Shown piece after piece: positions 38,101 to 43,444 of a stretch of DNA of 43,444 bases (position 1 is the first letter of the stretch; the number at the start of each line of letters is the position of its first letter). The notes under the pieces were generated by a model. The model searched no databases and was not told the DNA's origin. It saw nothing but the letters and a program-made list of their open reading frames with translations. The stretch comes from a virus, in IMG/VR virus record IMGVR_UViG_3300030061_000230, positions 1-43,444 of that record; one strand, given 5' to 3'. The translations under genes were made by a program, and so were the position numbers.

Positions 38101-41057
38101 GATATACTCCAAAAGCTAGATTAAATCCTTTTTCAAGATTAGCTAAAAACATTGTAGATTCTGGTAAAGATGTTAATGAAGTAACAATGTCACATTACTT
38201 TCACGAAGCTATAAATGCACAGTTTTCTATATCTAATTTAAATTTAGGAAACATAAACAAAAGATTAATTGATTATGTACCAGTTTCTCCTGAAAATACA
38301 TTAGCTATGGATGGATATGTATTTCAATATGTAAAAGCATGGCAAGACCCTATTATGAGTAGATTAGCTGCAATACCTAATGGTAATCCTGAAGAAATAA
38401 TTAAATGGTCTAAAACAGCAGAAGCATTAAAACTCAAAGAAAGATTAATTAGTTTAAGTGGTAATAAATATATTGGTGATTATGAAACTACTATACGTAG
38501 ACAAGAAAACTGGTTAAGGTATTTATTTCAAAAAGAAGGTGAAATAAGAATGCGTACTGGTATGCCTATGAAAGAAGGTAAAGATTATTTTTATTTTCCA
38601 CAAGGTTCAGCTAGAGCAGGCGAGGCTTCATTTGATATATCGCATTCGTTTACTGGTTCTGCTGAATTAAGAAGAGGTATTGCTGAAGGTAAATTTATAG
38701 ATGATTTAGGTAATGAAGTTAAACTTGCACCTAGATGGTGGGCTGAAAACCCATATGAAACATTTAAACTTAAAGATGCTAAAAAATTAAAAGAAGGTTT
38801 ACAAAGCTATATAGATAAAGTAGATGATATAACAAATGATAAAATATATGATTTTGGTAGAGTAGTTGTACCTAAACCAGAGTTATTAAACAAGTATTCA
38901 CAATTAGGTGGTAAGTTAGATAGATTATACGGTGGTTGGTTTGAAACATTATTACAATCTCCTACTGCAAGATTAAACAGAGCGCCTATATTTAAACAAT
39001 ATAGATGGTTAAAGATAAGTGCAAACTTTCACAAGTTTAGTCCTCAGTTACAAAAGAAATTTATTAAAGAAGCTGAAGCTGCAAAGATACCTAAGTACAT
39101 GCTAGATGATATTAAAGGTGTTACTACATCTGGTTCTATAAATGATTATGAAGGTATTAGTAATTTTGCTAATTCATTTGCTGTACAAAATATGAAATCA
39201 ATATTGTATGACACAAAGAATAAACATAGAGTATCTGAAATACTTAGAAATTTCTATTACTTTCCAGAAGTATTTATTGAAATAGGTAAAAGATGGAGTA
39301 AAGCAGTAGCTGCTAATCCATATAGTCTTAAAGCTGCAAGTAACGCATCAATGGGCGCACAAAGTGTTGGAGGTACAATAAGTTACTTTGGACAGGGTGC
39401 ATGGCAAGAAGACCCATTAACAGGTGAAATGGTATTTGTTTATCCATGGCAACCAATGCACAGTAATTTAGCTTTTGGACAAGATGTAAGATTTAGAGCA
39501 ACATCAGTAGGTTATGGTAGTGGTGTAAACATGGTTAGTACACAAGGATGGCCGTCTGCTCAGCCAATGGTTCAATATGCACAGAATATGTTATTTGATA
39601 GTAAAGCTGGACAAATGTTAGGTTTTGACCAAGAATTTCAAGATGAGTTTTTTGGAAGTTTTCCACCTCCAGAATCATTAATGGAGGCTTTTAATTTAGG
39701 AGATTTACCTTTCGTACAAAAATTTAGAACATCTGGTAATCCTGTTGATGTTATAAAAGAAAGATTTAGTGATACTTATGTAGACCCTGATAACTATATG
39801 TGGAACTGGGATATGAGTAATAAATTTAATTCTATGCGAGCAGAAACAACTATTGAATTTTGGGAAGATATAAAAGTATCTGATTCTGATTTAATACTTT
39901 TAGAAAGTGGAAAAATAGATAAGTACATACATGAGTTAATGGGTAAAGATGATAATGGTAAAAAAATGTGGGATGGCAATAGAAAACTACCTACAGTTGA
40001 TGAAATGTCTGAATGGTTTGCTACAAATGACAATAGACCTTATGAATACAAAAAAGGTGAATTATCTTGGGAAATATTAGATAGAGCATTAATGATGTAT
40101 TCTGCACATCAAGCTAGATGGTTTGCATTAACAAGAGGAATAACACAATTTGGAACTCTTACTGGTATGCATTTGAGAAGTGCAGCACAAGATAAAACAG
40201 GTAAATGGTGGGCAACAACTGTACTTGCAAAAGAGTATGATGATTTAGTACAACAATATGGTGACCATAGATTAGCTGCTGAAGCATTTTCTATTAAGTT
40301 TGGATTAGACCATGGTTATATTTTAACTAGCTCTAAAGATAAAAGTCCTATGGCTACAGTATGGGATGTTGAAATAAAATCATGGAAAGATAAACACAAA
40401 ACAGAAATAAATGCTTTACCTTTAACATATCATTATTTAAATCCATCTAATCCTGAAAATGAAAGAACATACTCAGATATTATTGCACAGTCTACAGTAA
40501 ACCCTGAATCATTTATATTATCAGCTAATGACACAGTTGCTTGGTTTAAGTATGACAGATTTAAAGAACAAACAGCACGTGCAGTAAAAAATGGTGATAT
40601 TAATCCTGCTGAAAAAGAATATATGGATAAGTCATTTAGATTAGCATTAATAGAAACACACCCAGGTTTTCAAGCATCTTATGGACAAACAGAACCTGCA
40701 ACAGTTAAAGATAGATTTAAAGAACTTAGAACTAAATGGACAACATCTGAGTTTGCTAACAATTATGAAGCAGGTAAAGGTTTTAATGAATATTATAAAT
40801 ATTGGCTAGATGCTGAAGAACTATCAAGAGAATATAGTAATAGTAATTCAAGTACTTGGTGGTTAACATCTAATGACCCACAAGCACATGCATTAAGAAG
40901 GCAAATGTCTGATATAGCATACTCTGTTATAGCTGAGTATCCAGATTTTATGCCTGTGTATCAAAACGTAATTATACGTTTATGGTCTAGTGATAGAGAT
41001 GTTTTAGAGTATAATAGTTATCGATATAACGAAAGAAGAATGATGGGGGATAAATAA
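35136..41057 (+). CDS. Giant virion (internal or ejection) protein, 1973 aa
   Basis: GTG start at 35136, overlapping the preceding TAG. The protein is almost one seventh of the genome. It is mainly helical and Trp/Tyr/Asn-rich, with no signal peptide, tape-measure-like periodicity, lysozyme motif or phage RNA polymerase motif that I can see. Basic segments (ELKLARKKTRKLQKQWG) suggest DNA contact. A moderately hydrophobic middle (VAFAVFPQLFGMLSFQPQKY) may meet membranes. Its position between portal and scaffold and its size recall large podovirus proteins ejected ahead of DNA. The functional claim is inferred from context. Confidence 0.75.
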   Translation: MLNFLEEKAYAQQGIRETNRREQARQFLDKNPQFETRFTALTDRYPMLPAEILQPMALETNIPVDSQAFGELNDQYAKEMMAQQANTWYNNKYGGYKTGNADDLIANYMNVAGYKDYESDIQAKFKERRKSDRTIFTPIRTGTLWLVALGEGLSELLIKYNPAVTGRLEKPKMKLNKETGEFEVDTGNVDDLNILQKAVSSVPGGQFLALPNNRPQFVGRVFAYAQQMNALDRFMEEGKTLNDAQQYLPIDFSKSKYLDDLGTKEGWLEETKGWMKFAGEAAKVGGSPYVWEMMNQLRQGNPVNINTKKWLSVESVMAKDDPLVQDLMDMGFSELEATKRFYEEKGVPIVRPNEGSDINWTSIQKPNQIEIFSGRRAVLSPLLADQQAVNNDMNSNKIAGIKEPYSYGRYQAGLKYRVGSEQYNVLSGWIDGSLRAVSELGFYKGVKTIKKLQMLSKTVNPLTEIGKEGLFSPLKKKEMINGWIKTNKKNPTNGQAIDNVDEFIQNFDGYAGRLVPELTKELKLARKKTRKLQKQWGLVGGKLRRTFGKTGDDLVDTLRDSGKLSAYTANKSGMVLEMDPFTRFFPPEIKKIMLDIKDEASMEAVFRRMYGNGIRMPGMDQVFMLDSLPKGSSALASNIASKVKGKAVTVPSIGSLAGRAINRTIKTVDESLLKSKEMYKSNSLTARKTQYADDTQVVSRADFNKWQETGVMSTSRNMGFYSELTAGMSPRFRKLFAIQPGTRLVYNNKAEAYRTMVNHMMSTGYDTYAADRFIDAFLGMKYTINNVNDIAKKLGVYDAGMVGRRKGEEAAKMMRKYINSKFDNETRVENYINDPTGKMMPDMWSPRYYNPETGETSFIASATKIVEMNQQGAPLTNNRALNKMLSNFFEIDPNFDANDFFATTKNYAKNLKKKGQPVRIPTKDIEDGTINQSLDVLLNTVIKPNLIAKPALTQRVVAEEQVAFAVFPQLFGMLSFQPQKYFSWMFSYGYTPKARLNPFSRLAKNIVDSGKDVNEVTMSHYFHEAINAQFSISNLNLGNINKRLIDYVPVSPENTLAMDGYVFQYVKAWQDPIMSRLAAIPNGNPEEIIKWSKTAEALKLKERLISLSGNKYIGDYETTIRRQENWLRYLFQKEGEIRMRTGMPMKEGKDYFYFPQGSARAGEASFDISHSFTGSAELRRGIAEGKFIDDLGNEVKLAPRWWAENPYETFKLKDAKKLKEGLQSYIDKVDDITNDKIYDFGRVVVPKPELLNKYSQLGGKLDRLYGGWFETLLQSPTARLNRAPIFKQYRWLKISANFHKFSPQLQKKFIKEAEAAKIPKYMLDDIKGVTTSGSINDYEGISNFANSFAVQNMKSILYDTKNKHRVSEILRNFYYFPEVFIEIGKRWSKAVAANPYSLKAASNASMGAQSVGGTISYFGQGAWQEDPLTGEMVFVYPWQPMHSNLAFGQDVRFRATSVGYGSGVNMVSTQGWPSAQPMVQYAQNMLFDSKAGQMLGFDQEFQDEFFGSFPPPESLMEAFNLGDLPFVQKFRTSGNPVDVIKERFSDTYVDPDNYMWNWDMSNKFNSMRAETTIEFWEDIKVSDSDLILLESGKIDKYIHELMGKDDNGKKMWDGNRKLPTVDEMSEWFATNDNRPYEYKKGELSWEILDRALMMYSAHQARWFALTRGITQFGTLTGMHLRSAAQDKTGKWWATTVLAKEYDDLVQQYGDHRLAAEAFSIKFGLDHGYILTSSKDKSPMATVWDVEIKSWKDKHKTEINALPLTYHYLNPSNPENERTYSDIIAQSTVNPESFILSANDTVAWFKYDRFKEQTARAVKNGDINPAEKEYMDKSFRLALIETHPGFQASYGQTEPATVKDRFKELRTKWTTSEFANNYEAGKGFNEYYKYWLDAEELSREYSNSNSSTWWLTSNDPQAHALRRQMSDIAYSVIAEYPDFMPVYQNVIIRLWSSDRDVLEYNSYRYNERRMMGDK

Positions 41058-42253
41058 TGCCATTATCAGAACAAGATGTAGCTTTAGTAGAAGAACAATT
41101 AGATTTTAGTTTAGAAGATTTAATTAAAAATCCTAGTGAATATGGTATATCTGATGAAGCGTTAAATACTTTAGAAGATTTATTAGTTACCTTACCTGAA
41201 GGTAGTTATACAACATTTGTTAATTCATATAACTCAATGAAATTAAAAAGTGATGAACAGAATTTACCACCAGTTCCATCAGATTTAGGTAGTTCATCAG
41301 ATGAAAGAACCTTTGTTAAAAAAGATAAAGCAGGAAATGTTATATTTGAAAACGGAGAACCTTTAACAGAAACTATAAAGTTAGATGATTTTTTTCCATC
41401 AGCTAATTTTTATGATACATTTTATGACACATTAACTAGAACTGAAGTACAAGCTATACAAGATAAAGCTATTAATGCAGGGATAATTGATGAAGAAGAT
41501 TTAGGTGATGAAATTAATGGTATTAAAGGTACTGTAACAGAAGGTTTAGTAATAGATATATTAAATTATGCTATTAACGAAATGGAAACTTTTACTCCTG
41601 GTTCTCAAGAACGTAATGCTTTTCTTGAAAGAGTAGAAGCAGGAAAGAGTAAAGGTGCAGCATTTGACATAAATGCTTTATTTGGTGGTGTAAATTTTGC
41701 TGAAAATAAATTAAGTGATAACCAAATACTTAGTAGGCAAATATTTCAAATGGCATTTAATGAATATGAATTTAATTTTAAATCAGGTAAAAAAGCATTT
41801 GATGCACAAAGAGCTAGAGAAATAGTTGCAGAAAATATATTACCTAGCAATAAAGACATACTACAAGATTTAGAAGATACATATTTTGCATTATATGGTG
41901 AAGAAATGAGTGACCGTAGAAAACAAGAATTTATAGATGATATAGGTCAACAATGGTCACCTTATGTACAGGCTTTAATAGCACAAGATAAGTACATACG
42001 TGCAGGAGAAATATATAAAACATTTATTGAAAAACCTACTGTCGACCCTATAACAGAAATGCCGTCAACTAAATATGTAAAGTTAGATACACCAGTATTA
42101 CAAGATGCTTTTAATGTAGAAAATCCATTAGCAGCTGCACAACAACAATTAAGAGATGAAGCAGAAAGTGATGCTCAATTTCAACAACAAGGTGCAACTG
42201 TAAGAGATGCACAAAAAGCATACATGACTTACATAATGGGTGGCCGTGGATAA
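41057..42253 (+). CDS. Putative virion protein, 398 aa, acidic
   Basis: Helical and acidic, with a start rich in Glu and Leu (EQDVALVEEQLDFSLEDLIK), a central FFPSANFYDTFYDTLTRTEV and a Gln/Ala-rich coiled tail (NPLAAAQQQLRDEAESDAQF). No family is recognised. It is joined to the giant gene and to the SLOG-domain gene by TAATG overlaps. Together with these and the genes at 666 and 1844 it forms a set of five large proteins expected in or around the capsid. Confidence 0.7.
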   Translation: MPLSEQDVALVEEQLDFSLEDLIKNPSEYGISDEALNTLEDLLVTLPEGSYTTFVNSYNSMKLKSDEQNLPPVPSDLGSSSDERTFVKKDKAGNVIFENGEPLTETIKLDDFFPSANFYDTFYDTLTRTEVQAIQDKAINAGIIDEEDLGDEINGIKGTVTEGLVIDILNYAINEMETFTPGSQERNAFLERVEAGKSKGAAFDINALFGGVNFAENKLSDNQILSRQIFQMAFNEYEFNFKSGKKAFDAQRAREIVAENILPSNKDILQDLEDTYFALYGEEMSDRRKQEFIDDIGQQWSPYVQALIAQDKYIRAGEIYKTFIEKPTVDPITEMPSTKYVKLDTPVLQDAFNVENPLAAAQQQLRDEAESDAQFQQQGATVRDAQKAYMTYIMGGRG

Positions 42254-43444
42254 TGCTGAAAGAGTTTACAGCATCAATACAAAAGCAGAATTTCGTACCA
42301 GAACAAAGCGGAGATGTATACGACCCTGATACACGTTTAAAGAAAGAAGCTATGAAAAAACGTGTTCAAGCACGTATGGCTGCTAAAAAAATGGTATCTC
42401 AAGATTTACAATTAAAAAAAATAATATCTGGTATGCAAAAAAATGTAGACCAATATGGTATTGAAGCTGCAAAAGAATTAGGTTTAGATTATGGTGGTTC
42501 AGTTAATAAAGGTTTTAAAGTAGTTCCTGCAGGTAGTAATAGTCCTAATTTTCAAGAATTTGTAGATAGTGGTAAGTGGGAAGAAATAGAGTCACAAGAC
42601 TATAGAGATAGAACTAAACTTAATGCACAAAATGCAGATGGTACTGTATGGTTTGGTAAAACTGGTACAGATAGTGCAGGTCATAATGCAACTAAAAGAT
42701 ATTCTGGTAATAAACCTTGGATAGAAAATCCAACTGACAAAGAACTTAGAAAATGGTTAATTGACAATAAGATAGAAACATTAAATGTTGCTGGTAATAG
42801 GTCTTATGGTACAGAAGAATTAGGACAACAAGCACAAGAAACTATTGTAAAAGCTGTACAAGGAGATACACCTACATTTGAAACAGTTAAAAGATATTCA
42901 GTAGAAGATTTACGTAATAATACAGATAAAATATATATTTTTGGAGATAATACAGAAGGTTGGGGTAAAGGTGGTCAAGCAATTGTACGTGATGAACCTA
43001 ATGCATTTGGTATTTCTACTAAAGATAGTCCTACACAATTTATGTCTGATGATAATTTTAAAGCTAACAAAGCAAAAATAGATGCAGATATAGCAGCTAT
43101 TAAAGCAGATGGTAGACCAATTGTATTTCCTGAAGATGGTATTGGTACAGGTAGAGCAGATTTACAAAATAAAGCTCCAAGAACTTGGGCTTATTTACAA
43201 AAAGAATTAAATAAATTAAAAGGAGATAATTTTGGTGCTAGTTTAGGTGCAGCTAAGTTAAACGACCCTAATGTATTTGATGAATTAGTAGAAGAATATA
43301 CACCTGGTAGTAAATTCCTTGATGATTTTAAAAGCAGTATTCCTGGATATATTCTTGTACCATTTGAACAAATGCTTGAAAGTGGATTAAAAGCATCTGG
43401 TTATAGTAATGCAGCTAAAGTAGCTGGTAAGTTAGTTGCATACG
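42253..43444 (+). CDS. SLOG (cpYpsA-like) plus second conserved domain in a virion-region protein, 5' part
   Basis: The frame opens at ATG 42253 and runs off the window. With bases 2-673 it makes 510 residues. Residues about 57-203 match cpYpsA/molybdenum-carrier-like SLOG proteins: IISGMQKNVDQ for the usual IISGGQTGVDR, KELGLDYGGSVNKG, YRDRTKLNAQNADGTVWFG and ETLNVAGNRSYG. The first glycine loop is altered (GMQKN for GGQTG). Residues about 214-317 hold a domain with KIYIFGDNTEGWGKGGQAIV, EPNAFGISTK and FPEDGIGTG, known in many phages (I believe DUF7831) without known function. SLOG folds bind nucleotide-derived ligands. Here the ligand is unknown. Confidence 0.8.
   Translation, partial: MLKEFTASIQKQNFVPEQSGDVYDPDTRLKKEAMKKRVQARMAAKKMVSQDLQLKKIISGMQKNVDQYGIEAAKELGLDYGGSVNKGFKVVPAGSNSPNFQEFVDSGKWEEIESQDYRDRTKLNAQNADGTVWFGKTGTDSAGHNATKRYSGNKPWIENPTDKELRKWLIDNKIETLNVAGNRSYGTEELGQQAQETIVKAVQGDTPTFETVKRYSVEDLRNNTDKIYIFGDNTEGWGKGGQAIVRDEPNAFGISTKDSPTQFMSDDNFKANKAKIDADIAAIKADGRPIVFPEDGIGTGRADLQNKAPRTWAYLQKELNKLKGDNFGASLGAAKLNDPNVFDELVEEYTPGSKFLDDFKSSIPGYILVPFEQMLESGLKASGYSNAAKVAGKLVAY
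43113..43444. repeat. Contig-end repeat, right copy
   Basis: Equivalent to bases 1-332, with the single difference at 43443. See the left copy for interpretation. Confidence 0.9.

Noticed and set aside
35136-41057. N4-type virion RNA polymerase
   Set aside because: The single-subunit polymerase motifs I would expect could not be found by eye.

Overview
The window is an essentially complete tailed-phage genome from an uncultured, AT-rich source. Its first 332 bases reappear at its end (one mismatch), inside a single open reading frame, so it is most simply read as a circular or circularly permuted contig of about 43.1 kb. A fused terminase, portal, scaffold, capsid protein, beta-propeller tail protein and lysis genes identify a dsDNA caudovirus. 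I see no integrase, repressor or tRNA. A connector is followed by a propeller-like nozzle candidate, no tape measure is recognisable, and a 1973-residue protein sits among capsid genes, so I lean towards a short-tailed (podovirus-like) virion. The host is uncertain. An r1t-like holin and a Thr-rich/poly-Pro secreted protein of a type common in small marine or freshwater Actinobacteria point weakly there.

Layout: the genome has two opposed transcription units. The plus-strand late unit starts from a good sigma70-like promoter at 30782-30810 and runs terminase, portal, a giant virion protein and further putative internal virion proteins, one carrying an SLOG (cpYpsA-like) domain. It continues across the contig junction (42253 to the end, then 2-673). 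A second promoter at 2889-2916 and a 200-base, pseudoknot-rich leader precede scaffold and major capsid. After these come a decoration-like protein, connector, nozzle, a string of fibre-like proteins including a duplicated three-gene module (9182-12506), a lysis and cell-surface cassette (12857-16307, 18025-18306) and small basic proteins. Most plus-strand genes overlap as TAATG or ATGA, suggesting translational coupling.

The minus-strand unit (30295 down to 18936, ending at a strong terminator at 18890-18937) is the presumed early region. It holds many small proteins, several with zinc-ribbon cysteines, an AAA+ ATPase next to a metallopeptidase-like/VWA protein, an HTH protein next to a metallophosphoesterase, a Rad52/DdrA-like annealing protein and a lysozyme-like protein. 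No DNA polymerase, primase, helicase or RNA polymerase is recognisable, so replication probably relies on the host and on recombination.

The least ordinary content is RNA. Nearly every gap in the minus-strand unit folds into strong hairpins or branched structures. Three hairpins share a conserved inner core while their outer stems differ in sequence but keep pairing. A 570-base gene-free stretch (23617-24186) forms at least three closed domains. The capsid leader has two successive H-type pseudoknots. All foldings were found by eye and need computation.
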